Origin: Streptantibioticus silvisoli
GTDB taxonomy: Bacteria > Actinomycetota > Actinomycetes > Streptomycetales > Streptomycetaceae
Direction: 5' to 3'
Length of the DNA: 64,000 nt
NCBI RefSeq assembly: GCF_027947535.2
Contig: NZ_JAAGKO020000021.1
Coordinates: forward strand, 1 to 64,000
Of this stretch, positions 50,108-59,673 are shown piece by piece. The notes beneath the pieces were generated by a model that saw only the letters and a list, made by a program, of their open reading frames with translations, was not told the origin of the DNA and searched no databases. A program made the translations under genes and the position numbers. Numbering within the stretch: the stretch's first letter is position 1; each line of letters opens with the position of its first letter.

Positions 50108-51324
50108 TTGCCGGCCCCTTCGAAGTGCGGGTTCTCCCAGATCACGGTGCCGCCCATGCCGAAGCCGACGCACATCGTGGTCAGGCCGTAGCGCACGTGC
50201 GGGTGGTCCTCGAACTGGCGGGCCAGCTGGGTCATCAGCCGGACCCCGGAGGACGCCAGCGGGTGGCCGTAGGCGATCGCGCCGCCGTACTGGTTGACCC
50301 GCTCGTCGTCGTCGGCGATGCCGTAGTGGTCCAGCAGCGCCAGCACCTGCACCGCGAACGCCTCGTTGACCTCGAACAGGCCGATGTCGTCGATGGTCAG
50401 ACCGGCCTTGGCCAGCGCCTTCTCGGTGGCCGGCACCGGGCCGACGCCCATCACCTCGGGCTCGACACCGACGAACGCGTAGGACACCAGCCGCATCCGC
50501 ACCGGCAGGCCCAGCTCGCGCGCCACGTCCTCGGCGGCCAGCAGCGAGGCGGTCGCGCCGTCGTTGAGGCCGGCGGAGTTGCCGGCCGTCACGTTGCCGT
50601 GCGGACGGAAGGGGGTCTTCAGACCGGCCAGGTTCTCCAGCGTGGTGCCCGGCCGCATCGGCTCGTCGGTGGTGGCCAGGCCCCAGCCGGTCTCGCCCGC
50701 CTCCGCGCCGGTGCGCCGCACCGCGATCGGCACCAGGTCCTTCTGGATCTTGCCGTCGGCGTACGCCTTGGCGGCCTTCTCCTGGCTGCGCACGGCGTAC
50801 GCGTCGGCCCGCGCCTTGGTGATGTGCGGGAAGCGGTCGTGCAGGTTCTCCGCGGTCATGCCCATGAACAGGGCGGACTCGTCGACCAGCTTCTCGGAGA
50901 CGAAGCGCGGGTTGGGGTCCACGCCCTCGCCCATCGGGTGGCGGCCCATGTGCTCCACGCCGCCGGCCACCACGACGTCGTACGCGCCGAAGGCGATGCC
51001 GCCGGCGGTGGCGGTCACCGCCGTCATCGCGCCGGCGCACATGCGGTCGACGGAGAAGCCGGGTACGGAGGTCGGCAGGCCGGCCAGGATCCCCGCGGTC
51101 CGGCCCAGGGTCAGGCCCTGGTCGCCGATCTGCGTGGTGGCGGCGACCGCGACCTCGTCCACCCGGGCGGGGTCCAGGTCCGGGTTGCGCCGCAGCAGCT
51201 CCCGGATGCACTTGATCACCAGATCGTCGGCCCGGGTCTCGTGGTAGATGCCCTTCGGGCCCGCCTTGCCGAACGGGGTGCGGACGCCGTCGACGAAGAC
51301 GACATCCCTAGCGGTACGCGGCAC
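50104..51324 (-). CDS. fadA: Acetyl-CoA acyltransferase (thiolase)
   Basis: A 406-residue thiolase that cleaves 3-oxoacyl-CoA in beta-oxidation. The nucleophile Cys is in VDRMCAGAM near residue 92. The second Cys is in TTMCVGFGMGG near residue 391, and FEVNEAFAVQ near 348 holds the NEAF motif. GGAGGAG precedes the GTG at 51324. It is the first gene of the two-gene operon with fadB. Confidence 0.94.
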   Translation of the reverse strand: MPRTARDVVFVDGVRTPFGKAGPKGIYHETRADDLVIKCIRELLRRNPDLDPARVDEVAVAATTQIGDQGLTLGRTAGILAGLPTSVPGFSVDRMCAGAMTAVTATAGGIAFGAYDVVVAGGVEHMGRHPMGEGVDPNPRFVSEKLVDESALFMGMTAENLHDRFPHITKARADAYAVRSQEKAAKAYADGKIQKDLVPIAVRRTGAEAGETGWGLATTDEPMRPGTTLENLAGLKTPFRPHGNVTAGNSAGLNDGATASLLAAEDVARELGLPVRMRLVSYAFVGVEPEVMGVGPVPATEKALAKAGLTIDDIGLFEVNEAFAVQVLALLDHYGIADDDERVNQYGGAIAYGHPLASSGVRLMTQLARQFEDHPHVRYGLTTMCVGFGMGGTVIWENPHFEGAGK

Positions 51325-51525
51325 GTTTGCTCTCCTCCAGGTGCGGGGGCGCTGCGGGAGCCGTCGCGGCGGCTCACCCTCATGCTACTCGTGGGTAACC
51401 AAAGTGCCCAGTCCCCCCACCGGGAGCGGTGAACGTCACATCGCGGCACCGCCCGCCACGCCTACCGCCAACGTATGCCCAGCAGGCCGCCGCGCAGGCG
51501 TCCCGGGCCGCGCACCGCCGCCCGA

Positions 51526-52782
51526 TCAGTCCTCGGCGGCCGGTGCCACCGCGCCCAGCGCCTCGGTGATCAGCTCCGACACCAGGCCGATCTGCCAGCG
51601 CCGCGCCCCGCGCTCCGCCAGCCGTTCGGCCACCGCCTGCGCACTCGCACGCGCGGGCGGCTCCCAGCACACCCGGCGCACGCTGTCCGGCGCGATCAGG
51701 TTCTCCTGCGGCATGTTCAGCTCCTCCGCCAGCGCGCTCACCGCGGCCCGGGCCGCCGACAGCCGGGCGGCGGCGGCCGGATCGCGGTCCGCCCACGACC
51801 GCGGCGGCGGCGGCCCGGCCGGCGAGGCGCCGGTCTGCGGCAGCTCCCGCTCCGGCAGTGCCCTGGCCCGGTCCACCGCGGCCTGCCACCCGTCCATCTG
51901 GCGCCGGTTGACCCGGCCGCCGAAGCCGGGCAGCGCGGCCAACGCGTGCGCGTTGAGCGGCATGGCCAGCGCGGCCGCCACGATCGCGGCGTCGGTCAGC
52001 ACCCGGCCGGGGGAGACGTCCCGCTCCCGGGCGATGGCGTCCCGCGCGTTCCACAGCTCCCGCACCGCGCCCAGTTGCCGGCGGCGGCGCACCTTGTGCA
52101 TGCCGGAGGTGCGGCGCCACGGGTCCACCCGCGGCGCGGGCGGCGGTGCCGCGGCCAGCGCCGCGAACTCCTCCAGCGCCCACTCCAGCTTGCCCTGCGA
52201 GCGCAGCTCCTCCTCCAGCGCGTCGCGCAGGTCGACCAGCAGCTCCACGTCCAGCGCCGCGTACCGCAGCCACGGCTCGGGCAGCGGGCGGGTGGACCAG
52301 TCGACGGCCGAATGCCCCTTCTCCAGCGCGAAGCCGAGCACGCTCTCCACCATCGGGCCCAGGCCCACCCGCGGGAAGCCGGCCAGCCGCCCGGCCAGCT
52401 CGGTGTCGAACAGCCTGGTCGGCCGCAGCCCGATCTCGTACAGGCACGGCAGGTCCTGCGAGGCGGCGTGCAGCACCCACTCCTCACCGGCGATGGCGTC
52501 ACCGAGCGACGTCAGGTCGCCGCCGCACGCGATGGGGTCGACAAGCGCGGTCCCTGCACCGGCCCGGCGCAGCTGGACCAGATAGGCCCGCTGTCCGTAC
52601 CGGTAGCCGGACGCCCGCTCGGCGTCGACGGCGACCGGGCCGGTGCCCGCGGCGAAGGCGGCCACCACCTCGGCGAGCGCCTCGGCGCTCGCGGTCACCG
52701 GCGGAATCCCCTCGCGCGGGTCCAGCAACGGGACCGGCGCCGGGGTTGCTTCGCTTGCTGCGGTCTCTCGGGCGTCGGTCAC
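51526..52782 (-). CDS. rnd: Ribonuclease D
   Basis: A DEDD-type 3'-5' exoribonuclease of 418 residues that trims tRNA and other RNA 3' ends. VDAERASGYRYGQRAYLVQL near residue 52 holds the first Asp-x-Glu. Later acidic residues lie in HAASQDLPCL and YAALDVELL. The HRDC domain is at about residues 215-300. The GTG at 52782 has no ribosome site; TACCCT lies 6-7 nt upstream, so a leaderless mRNA is possible. It lies downstream of the response regulator, separated by a terminator. Confidence 0.9.
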   Translation of the reverse strand: MTDARETAASEATPAPVPLLDPREGIPPVTASAEALAEVVAAFAAGTGPVAVDAERASGYRYGQRAYLVQLRRAGAGTALVDPIACGGDLTSLGDAIAGEEWVLHAASQDLPCLYEIGLRPTRLFDTELAGRLAGFPRVGLGPMVESVLGFALEKGHSAVDWSTRPLPEPWLRYAALDVELLVDLRDALEEELRSQGKLEWALEEFAALAAAPPPAPRVDPWRRTSGMHKVRRRRQLGAVRELWNARDAIARERDVSPGRVLTDAAIVAAALAMPLNAHALAALPGFGGRVNRRQMDGWQAAVDRARALPERELPQTGASPAGPPPPRSWADRDPAAAARLSAARAAVSALAEELNMPQENLIAPDSVRRVCWEPPARASAQAVAERLAERGARRWQIGLVSELITEALGAVAPAAED

Positions 52783-52825
52783 CCGTCAAGGGTAGCCGGG
52801 CGTCCGGCGCGCTGACCGCCGGAAC

Positions 52826-52872
52826 GGCCGGACGCCCGCAGAGCGAAACGTTCCGTCTGCGGGCGTCCGGCC
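52826..52872 (-). terminator. Terminator of the response regulator gene
   Basis: A perfect 17-bp stem (GGCCGGACGCCCGCAGA with TCTGCGGGCGTCCGGCC) and a 13-nt loop lie 18 nt past the stop and before the rnd start. Confidence 0.85.
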
Positions 52873-52889
52873 GAAGAAGCGGTGATCGG

Positions 52890-53552
52890 TCAGTGAATGA
52901 TCCCGGTGCGCAGGGCCACCGCCACCATCCCCGCCCGGTCGCCGGTGCCCAGCTTGCGGGCGATCCGGGCCAGGTGGCTCTTGACGGTCAGCGCCGACAG
53001 GCCCATCGAGACGCCGATCGCCTTGTTCGACTGGCCCTCGGCGACCAGCCGCAGCACCTCCACCTCGCGGCCGGACAGCTCCCGGTAACCGCCCGGGTGC
53101 CCCGGCGCGCCCGGCGGGCGGCGCTGCATGCGGGCCCCGGGGGCCCCGATCGGCGCCGCGCCGGGGCGCTGCGCCAGACCGACGTTGGTACGGGTACCGG
53201 TGACGACGTAGCCCTTGACGCCGCCGGCGAGCGCGTTGCGCACCGCGCCGATGTCGTCGGCGGCCGACAGCGCGAGGCCGTTGGGCCACCCCGCCGCCCG
53301 GGTCTCGGCCAGCAGGGTGAGCCCGGAACCGTCGGGCAGATGGACGTCGGCTACGCAGATGTCGCGTGGCGTGCCGACCCGGGGGCGGGCCTCCGCGATC
53401 GAGGACGCTTCGATCACGTCACGGACTCCGAGCGCCCACAGATGCCGTGTCACGGTGCTGCGGACGCGCGGGTCGGCGACGACGACCATGGCCGTCGGCT
53501 TGATCGGGCGGTAGGCGACCAGGCTTGTGGGGTGGTCGAGAAGAACCGACAC
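52890..53552 (-). CDS. Orphan response regulator, LuxR-type
   Basis: A 220-residue regulator. The receiver-like domain has ADVHLPDGSG (phospho-acceptor Asp) and GVKGYVV (Lys), but only one acidic residue in MVVVADPR where two are usual, so phosphorylation may be impaired. The C-terminal LuxR helix-turn-helix (SGREVEVLRLVAEGQSNKAI) binds DNA. No histidine kinase is adjacent. AGGAGG precedes the GTG at 53552; an upstream extension of the frame is low complexity. The gene is conserved at this place in Streptomyces as I recall. Its targets are unknown. Confidence 0.88.
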   Translation of the reverse strand: MSVLLDHPTSLVAYRPIKPTAMVVVADPRVRSTVTRHLWALGVRDVIEASSIAEARPRVGTPRDICVADVHLPDGSGLTLLAETRAAGWPNGLALSAADDIGAVRNALAGGVKGYVVTGTRTNVGLAQRPGAAPIGAPGARMQRRPPGAPGHPGGYRELSGREVEVLRLVAEGQSNKAIGVSMGLSALTVKSHLARIARKLGTGDRAGMVAVALRTGIIH

Positions 53553-54042
53553 CGGGCCTCCTGTGGGGGGTGGCGGAAAGGGCTCCGGCGAGGAGAGGGA
53601 GGGGGCCGGAATTTCCGCGAGGATTAGGGTCACAGTCCTCTTCGGCACTCACGGAACCCGGCTTTAGAGAAGAATCGCGATTTATTCCGTAATGTTTCGC
53701 GCACGGCCGCCGGTCAAATGATCGATCACCGTCCCGGAAACGACAAATGGCGCCACCGGAGTGATCCGACGACGCCACCCGCGCGACCCCCGGCGCGTCG
53801 CGCACCGGATCCGCGCCCCGCCGGGCAGTCGTCCCCCGGGCGCGGACGGCCGCGGAGCGGGACCGGAAACGGCGCGGGCCCGGCCGGAGCCAGTACGGGG
53901 GGGACGGTGCGGGACGGGAGCGCAACGGGATCGGGGCGGATGCGCAAGAGGTGCGGGACCGGCCGCGATCAGTGCGCGACGGATGCGCGACGGGTGCGCA
54001 ACGGGTGCCGGACGGGTGCCGGACGGCGCCGTAAGCCGTGGC
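53553..54042. other. 490-bp gap with regulator promoter and 11-bp repeats
   Basis: The first 170 bp contain AT-rich patches (GAATCGCGATTTATTCC near 53670) that should hold the response-regulator promoter. The distal part, 53940-54026, is an 11-bp array. No gene is seen. Confidence 0.5.
53940..54026. repeat. 11-bp tandem array (GTGCGCGACGG type)
   Basis: Eight units: ATGCGCAAGAG, GTGCGGGACCG, GCCGCGATCA (10), GTGCGCGACGG, ATGCGCGACGG, GTGCGCAACGG, GTGCCGGACGG and GTGCCGGACGG. The last five are exact 11-mers from 53972. It is adjacent to the end of the DUF3000 gene. Confidence 0.87.
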
Positions 54043-54669
54043 TCAGCGCGGGCCGCGGCGGTTCGGCAGGGAGACCACCGAGCCGGAGCCGCCGTCGCCC
54101 TGGGCCGGCGGCAGGCCCGCGCCGGTGCACAGCAGCTCGCACCACGCCGCCAGGTGCGCCGCGGTGTCCGGCACCCCGGCCGCGCCGGCCACCGGCGTCC
54201 ACGAGGCGCGTACCTCGATCTGGGTGGAGTCCGCGCGGTCGGAAAGCGCACCGAAATGGTGCGAGGAACTGCGCGAGACCGTGCCGCCCGCCTCCTTGTA
54301 CTCCGCGCCGCGCGCCGCCAGCGCGCCGGTCAGCCACGACCAGCACACCTCCGGGAGCAGCGGATCGGCGGCCATCTCCGGTTCGAGCTCCACCCGTGCC
54401 AGCGTCACCACCCGGAACGTGCCGCCCCAGGCCGCCGGCGCCGCCGGATCGTGCAGCAGGACCAGCCGCCCGTCCGCCAGCTCCTCCTCGTCCTCGGCCG
54501 CCACCTCGGCCTCCAGCGCGTACGCGTACGGCGCCAGCCGTTTGGGGGCCGGCATCGGCGCGAGCGTCACCTCCGGCCGGGGCCGGGCGCCCAGCAGCGC
54601 GTCCACCGCCTGCCGGAAAACCACGGGTGCCTCGTCCCCGTCCGGGAGCTGTCCCTGAGCCGCTGCCAT
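54043..54669 (-). CDS. DUF3000 family protein
   Basis: A 208-residue actinobacterial protein of unknown function. It opens MAAAQGQLPDGDEAPVVFRQ and contains RLVLLHDP, a long acidic stretch (VAAEDEEELADG) and SQIEVRASWTPV-like beta segments. The family is usually found next to hemE and the response regulator, as here. The ATG at 54669 has no ribosome site; TAGTCT about 7 nt upstream suggests a leaderless start. It is divergent from hemE with an 89-bp shared promoter gap. Confidence 0.82.
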   Translation of the reverse strand: MAAAQGQLPDGDEAPVVFRQAVDALLGARPRPEVTLAPMPAPKRLAPYAYALEAEVAAEDEEELADGRLVLLHDPAAPAAWGGTFRVVTLARVELEPEMAADPLLPEVCWSWLTGALAARGAEYKEAGGTVSRSSSHHFGALSDRADSTQIEVRASWTPVAGAAGVPDTAAHLAAWCELLCTGAGLPPAQGDGGSGSVVSLPNRRGPR

Positions 54670-54758
54670 GCCCGGAAGACTAGGCCGCCCACCGGCCGAG
54701 CGCGGGGAGGAGGCCGGGCGTGGCGGGTCGCCCCTTCGGCCCATGCGAAAATTCCCCC

Positions 54759-55850
54759 GTGAGTGCTGACGAGCGTGCCGCCGACCGTCCCATCCCGAAC
54801 CCCGCCACCGCCGACTCGGCGTTCCTGCGCGCCTGTCGCGGCGAACCGGTGCCGCACACCCCGGTGTGGTTCATGCGCCAGGCGGGCCGCTCGCTGCCGG
54901 AGTACCGCGAGCTGCGCAGGGGCACCGCCATGCTGGAGTCGTGCATGCGGCCCGACCTGGTCACCGAGATCACCCTCCAGCCGGTGCGCCGCCACCACGT
55001 CGACGCCGCCATCTACTTCAGCGACATCGTCGTACCCATCAAGGCCATCGGCTTCGACATCGACATCAAGCCCGGCGTCGGCCCGGTCGCCCCCGACCCG
55101 ATCCGCAGCCTCGCCGACCTCGACCGGCTGCCGCTGCTGGAGCCCGGCCACGTCGACTACGTCACCGAGGCCATCGGCATGCTCACCGCCGAACTCGGCG
55201 CCACCCCGCTGATCGGCTTCGCCGGCGCGCCCTTCACCGTCGCCAGCTACCTCGTCGAGGGCGGCCCGTCGAAGAACCACGAGCGCACCAAGGCCATGAT
55301 GTACGGCGCCCCCGACCTGTGGGCCGCGCTGCTCGACCGGCTCGCCGACATCACCGCCGCGTTCCTGAAGGTCCAGATCGAGGCCGGCGCCTCGGCCGTG
55401 CAGCTGTTCGACTCCTGGGCCGGCGCCCTCGCCCCCGAGGACTACCGCCGCTACGTGCTGCCGGCCTCGGTGAAGGTCTTCGACGCCGTCGCCTCCTACG
55501 GCGTACCGCGCATCCACTTCGGCGTCGGCACCGGCGAGATCCTCGGCCTGATGTCGCAGGCCGGCGCCGACGTGGTCGGCGTCGACTGGCGCGTCCCGCT
55601 CGACGAGGCGGCCCGCCGGGTCGGCGGCGGCAAGCCCCTGCAGGGCAACCTCGACCCCGCGGTGCTCTTCGCGCCGCGCGAGGCGGTGGAGACCAAGACC
55701 CGCGAGATCCTCGACGCCGGCCGTGCCGCGCCCGGCCACATCTTCAACCTCGGCCACGGCGTGCTGCCCGACACCGACCCGGAGGTGCTGACCCGGCTGG
55801 TCGACTTCGTCCACACCACCACGCGGACGAGTGCCGTCCACGCCGGCTGA
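54759..55850 (+). CDS. hemE: Uroporphyrinogen decarboxylase
   Basis: It removes four acetate carboxyls from uroporphyrinogen III to give coproporphyrinogen III. The 363-residue length is normal. The signature [18 protein letters not shown] near residues 30-47 carries the conserved Arg residues, and [14 protein letters not shown] contains the active Asp. The GTG at 54759 follows a C-rich leader with weak ribosome signal. It is the first gene of the hemE-hemG-hemQ operon. Confidence 0.95.
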   Translation: MSADERAADRPIPNPATADSAFLRACRGEPVPHTPVWFMRQAGRSLPEYRELRRGTAMLESCMRPDLVTEITLQPVRRHHVDAAIYFSDIVVPIKAIGFDIDIKPGVGPVAPDPIRSLADLDRLPLLEPGHVDYVTEAIGMLTAELGATPLIGFAGAPFTVASYLVEGGPSKNHERTKAMMYGAPDLWAALLDRLADITAAFLKVQIEAGASAVQLFDSWAGALAPEDYRRYVLPASVKVFDAVASYGVPRIHFGVGTGEILGLMSQAGADVVGVDWRVPLDEAARRVGGGKPLQGNLDPAVLFAPREAVETKTREILDAGRAAPGHIFNLGHGVLPDTDPEVLTRLVDFVHTTTRTSAVHAG

Positions 55851-55862
55851 GGGCGGGGCACC

Positions 55863-57335
55863 GTGGACGACATGAGAGCGAGCAGGCGGCCGCTGGGCCG
55901 CGTCGTGGTCATCGGCGGCGGCATCTCCGGGCTGGCCGCCGCCCACCGGCTGGCCACCGCCGGCGCCTCGGTGACCGTGCTGGAGGCGTCCGGCCGGCTG
56001 GGCGGCAAGCTGTACGCCGACGAGATCGCCGGCGTACCGGTCGACCTCGGCGCGGAGTCGATGCTGGCGCGGCGCCCGGAGGCGGTCGCGCTGGCCCGCG
56101 AGGTCGGCCTCGGCGACGACCTGCTGGCACCGGCCACCACCCGCGCCGCGCTGTGGACCCGCGGCCGGCTGCGGCCCATGCCGCGCGGCCACCTCATGGG
56201 CGTGCCCGGCGACCTCGCCCCGCTGTCCGCCTCCGGCGTGCTGTCCCCGGCCGGGCTCGCCCGCGTCCCGCTCGACCACGTCCTGCCGCGCACCAAGGTC
56301 GGCGAGGACGTCGCCATCGGCGAGTACGTCGCCGCCCGCCTGGGCCGCGAGGTCGTCGACCGGCTCGTCGAACCGCTGCTCGGCGGGGTCTACGCGGGCA
56401 ACGCCTACCGCATCTCGATGCGCGCCGCCGTCCCGCAGCTGTACCGGGCGGTACGCGAGCAGCGCTCCCTCATCGAAGGCGTCCGGGGCGCCATGCGCCG
56501 CGCCGCGGCCGCCGCCACCACCCCGGACGCCCCCGTTTTCATGGGCATCCGCGGTGGCATCGGACGGCTGCCGCTCGCCGTCGCCGACGCCTGCCGCGCG
56601 GCCGGCGCCGAGGTGCGCACCGGCGCCCGGGTCACCGCGCTGCGCCGCACCGCGCACGGCTGGACGCTGCGGATCGACGGCGGCACCGCCCCCGGCGCCC
56701 TGGAGGCCGACGCGGTGGTGCTGGCGGTGCCGGCGCCGGCCGCCGCCCGGCTGCTGGCGGCCGAGTCGCCCACCGCCGCCGCCGAACTCGACCGCGCCGA
56801 GTACGCGAGCATGGCGCTGGTCACCATGGCGTTCCGCAAGCGCGACCTGCTCAACCTGCCCAGCGGCAGCGGCTTCCTGGTACCGCCGGTCGACCGGCGC
56901 ACCATCAAGGCGTCCACCTTCTCCAGCCGCAAGTGGGGCTGGGTCGCCGACGCCGGCCCCGGCACCTTCGTGCTGCGCACCTCCGTCGGCCGGCACGGCG
57001 AGGAGGCCGACCTGGCCTGGGACGACACCGACCTGGTCCGGCTGTCGCGCAAGGACCTCGGCGAGGCGGCCGGCGTCACCGCCGCGCCGGTGGCCGCCCG
57101 GGTCACCCGCTGGACCGGCGGCCTGCCGCAGTACCCGGTCGGCCACACCGCCCGGGTCGCCCGCATCCGCGAACAGGTCGCCAAGCTCCCCGGCGCGGCC
57201 GTGTGCGGCGCGCTCTACGACGGCGTCGGCATCCCGGCCTGCGTGGCCTCCGCGCACCGCGCGGCCGGCGAGGTACTCGACGCGCTGGCCGCCCGGACCC
57301 GGTCGGCCGGCCCTGACGACGGCACAGGAGAATGA
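55863..57335 (+). CDS. hemG: Coproporphyrinogen III/protoporphyrinogen oxidase (HemY/CgoX type)
   Basis: An FAD-dependent oxidase, 490 residues. The dinucleotide motif [18 protein letters not shown] is at the N-terminus, and the FAD-binding C-terminus reads [18 protein letters not shown]. With HemQ directly downstream it should oxidise coproporphyrinogen III to coproporphyrin III in the Gram-positive coproporphyrin branch. It starts 12 nt after hemE (GTG 55863, or ATG 55872). The gene is called hemG, hemY or cgoX in different sources. Confidence 0.93.
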   Translation: MDDMRASRRPLGRVVVIGGGISGLAAAHRLATAGASVTVLEASGRLGGKLYADEIAGVPVDLGAESMLARRPEAVALAREVGLGDDLLAPATTRAALWTRGRLRPMPRGHLMGVPGDLAPLSASGVLSPAGLARVPLDHVLPRTKVGEDVAIGEYVAARLGREVVDRLVEPLLGGVYAGNAYRISMRAAVPQLYRAVREQRSLIEGVRGAMRRAAAAATTPDAPVFMGIRGGIGRLPLAVADACRAAGAEVRTGARVTALRRTAHGWTLRIDGGTAPGALEADAVVLAVPAPAAARLLAAESPTAAAELDRAEYASMALVTMAFRKRDLLNLPSGSGFLVPPVDRRTIKASTFSSRKWGWVADAGPGTFVLRTSVGRHGEEADLAWDDTDLVRLSRKDLGEAAGVTAAPVAARVTRWTGGLPQYPVGHTARVARIREQVAKLPGAAVCGALYDGVGIPACVASAHRAAGEVLDALAARTRSAGPDDGTGE

Positions 57336-57339
57336 CGGC

Positions 57340-58065
57340 ATGACCGAGAATGCTGACGGGACCGCCAAGGCGCCCAACGCGGGCAAGAAGGCCCGGGACC
57401 TCAACGACGTGATCCGCTACACCCTCTGGTCGGTCTTCAAGCTGCGCGACGTGCTGCCGCAGGACCGCACCGGGTACGCCGACGAGGTCCAGGAGCTGTT
57501 CGACCAGCTCGCCGCCAAGGACGTCACCGTCCGCGGCACCTACGACGTCTCCGGGCTGCGCGCCGACGCCGACCTGATGATCTGGTGGCACGCCGAGACC
57601 TCCGACGAACTCCAGACCGCCTACAACCTCTTCCGCCGCACCCGGCTCGGCCGCCACCTCGAACCGGTGTGGTCCAACATGGCGCTGCACCGCCCGGCCG
57701 AGTTCAACAAGTCCCACGTCCCGGCGTTCCTCGCCGACGAGGACCCGCGCGCCTACGTGAGCGTCTACCCGTTCGTCCGCTCCTACGACTGGTACCTGCT
57801 GCCCGACGAGGACCGGCGCCGGATGCTCGCCGACCACGGCAAGATGGCCCGCGGCTTCCCCGACGTGCGCGCCAACACCGTCGCGTCGTTCTCGCTCGGC
57901 GACTACGAGTGGCTGCTGGCCTTCGAGGCCGACGAGCTGTACCGCATCGTCGACCTGATGCGTCACCTGCGTGCCTCCGAGGCCCGGATGCACGTCCGCG
58001 AGGAGGTGCCGTTCTACACCGGGCGCCGCCGCTCGGTGGCTGAACTCGTCACAGGACTGGCGTAA
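57340..58065 (+). CDS. hemQ: Coproheme decarboxylase HemQ
   Basis: The last enzyme of the coproporphyrin-dependent haem route, turning coproheme into haem b with peroxide. A 241-residue chlorite-dismutase-fold protein. [13 protein letters not shown] near residue 137 supplies the catalytic Tyr. The His in [16 protein letters not shown] near residue 164 fits the haem ligand. CAGGAG precedes the ATG, and it starts 4 nt after the hemG stop, so the genes are coupled. Confidence 0.94.
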   Translation: MTENADGTAKAPNAGKKARDLNDVIRYTLWSVFKLRDVLPQDRTGYADEVQELFDQLAAKDVTVRGTYDVSGLRADADLMIWWHAETSDELQTAYNLFRRTRLGRHLEPVWSNMALHRPAEFNKSHVPAFLADEDPRAYVSVYPFVRSYDWYLLPDEDRRRMLADHGKMARGFPDVRANTVASFSLGDYEWLLAFEADELYRIVDLMRHLRASEARMHVREEVPFYTGRRRSVAELVTGLA

Positions 58066-58167
58066 CCTTCGCCTGCACGGGAAGTGCACCGGGGAGCCCA
58101 GGGGTTTCCCGGGCAATCCGGTGCCGACTCTGGCGGTGCGGCCACGGGCGGACCACACTGGCGCGGC

Positions 58168-58770
58168 ATGGGGGCGGACACGGAACGCGACAACGGCAGG
58201 CACTCCACGGACACCGTGGACGTGCTCGTCATCTGCGGCGCGGCGGGCGTCGGCAAGACCTCCACCGCCTACGAGGTCTCCCTGCGGCTGGCCGAGGACG
58301 GTGTCGAGCACGCCCTGGTCGACTGCGACGAACTCGACCGCGTCCACCCCTGGCCGGTGCCGGGCCTGCCCCGGTGGGAGATGGCCCGGCGCAACCTGGC
58401 CTCGGTGTGGGGCAACTACGCCGAACTCGGCCACCACCGCCTGGTGCTGTGCGGCGTCTTCGCCGACCTGCGCCACGAACTGCACTGGATCGCCGACGCC
58501 GTCCCGGACGCCGCGTTCACCGTGGTCCGCCTCACCGCCAAGCTCGGCGTCCTGGAGACCCGGGTGCGCCGCCGCGAGATCGGCACCGCGGCGGACGACC
58601 AACTGGTGCGCAGCACCCGCCAGTCGCGTGACATCGCGGTCTTCGACCCGTCCGGCACCCTGACCGTCGCCACCGACGGGCTCACCGTCAGCGAGGTCTC
58701 CCGCCGGGTCATCGCCCTGTGGCCCGCCCTGCCGCCCGGCAGCCGCACCGCACCGCCCGGCACGTGGTGA
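58168..58770 (+). CDS. P-loop NTPase/kinase-like protein
   Basis: A 200-residue protein with Walker A GAAGVGKTST near residue 25, a DCDELDRVHPW segment and a late Arg-rich lid (RVRRREIGTA). It resembles small nucleotide or shikimate-kinase-like P-loop proteins, including those that phosphorylate small molecules. The substrate is unknown. I chose the ATG at 58168 from frame and the start of similarity; it has a weak ribosome site. It lies 100 bp after hemQ and may be co-transcribed. Confidence 0.75.
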   Translation: MGADTERDNGRHSTDTVDVLVICGAAGVGKTSTAYEVSLRLAEDGVEHALVDCDELDRVHPWPVPGLPRWEMARRNLASVWGNYAELGHHRLVLCGVFADLRHELHWIADAVPDAAFTVVRLTAKLGVLETRVRRREIGTAADDQLVRSTRQSRDIAVFDPSGTLTVATDGLTVSEVSRRVIALWPALPPGSRTAPPGTW

Positions 58771-58818
58771 CCGCGCCCGCCCGTCTCCGCCGGCCGGCCG
58801 GCGCCGTCCGCGACGCCG

Positions 58819-59541
58819 TCAGGAACGCAGCGCCGGGTGGTCGGCGATCACCGTGGCCGAGCCCGGCGCGATCTCGGTGAACCCCGCGTCGCGCACCAAC
58901 GGCAGCCCGGACGCGGTCAGTTCGGCCCAGCGCGTGGCGCTCGCCGTGCGCACCGCCAGCGCGAAGCCCTGATCGCGCCACACCGTGCGCTCCTCGTCCG
59001 ACAGCTCCCACCACGCCAGCTGCGCCGCGTGCCCGGTCTGCGCCATCGCCTTGCCCGCCGACATCTCCACCCGCGGGTTGAGCCACAGCACCGGCAGCTC
59101 CGGAACGAGCAGCGTCCCGGCCGCCGACGGATGCGGATCGCACAGCTCGGTGCCCGACACCTGGAGCTTCGCCAGCTCCTTCGGCCAGCCGTCCAGCGGG
59201 ATCGGCGGATAGACCCGCACCAGCGCCTCGCGGCCGCCCACCGTGATGCCCGGCAGCGCCTCCGCCCTGCGCCACTCCGCACCTCGCGCCCGCCGCACCA
59301 CCTTGCGGATCCGCGCGTCCTCCCAGTCCCGCCGCGCCGGCGCCCACTCCCCGTCGCCCGTCGTGCGTTCGTCCGACAAGAAGGTGAGCACCGCGCGGGC
59401 GGACGTCTCCAGGGCATCGGTGCGGGCCGGGGGAGCCTCGCGTTCGAGGCGGACCACGAGCGGCAGGACGAACTGCGGCGCCGCGTCCCGGTCGGCCGCG
59501 GTGGCGGCCTCGGCAGCGGCGAATGGGTCAGTGCTGGTCAC
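58819..59541 (-). CDS. Peptidyl-tRNA hydrolase Pth2-like protein
   Basis: A 240-residue protein. The C-terminal half holds the Pth2 signature GKAMAQTGHAAQLAWW near residue 165, which in archaeal and eukaryotic Pth2 lines the active site. The N-terminal 110 residues are an actinobacterial extension with mixed charged sequence. It may release peptidyl-tRNA or act as a Pth2-fold binding protein. I chose the GTG at 59541 because the frame upstream is low complexity. It is convergent with the P-loop gene. Confidence 0.75.
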   Translation of the reverse strand: MTSTDPFAAAEAATAADRDAAPQFVLPLVVRLEREAPPARTDALETSARAVLTFLSDERTTGDGEWAPARRDWEDARIRKVVRRARGAEWRRAEALPGITVGGREALVRVYPPIPLDGWPKELAKLQVSGTELCDPHPSAAGTLLVPELPVLWLNPRVEMSAGKAMAQTGHAAQLAWWELSDEERTVWRDQGFALAVRTASATRWAELTASGLPLVRDAGFTEIAPGSATVIADHPALRS

Positions 59542-59673
59542 CGGGCCAGCATGCCACGGGCCGTAGCACGAACGAGTGAAGCCCCCCGAGCCGGGAACGC
59601 CGCGGGGCCAGGGGCCGTTGACACCGACACAGGCCGGGGGAGGGCCGGCGGGCGAGGACCGGGGGAGACGGCG

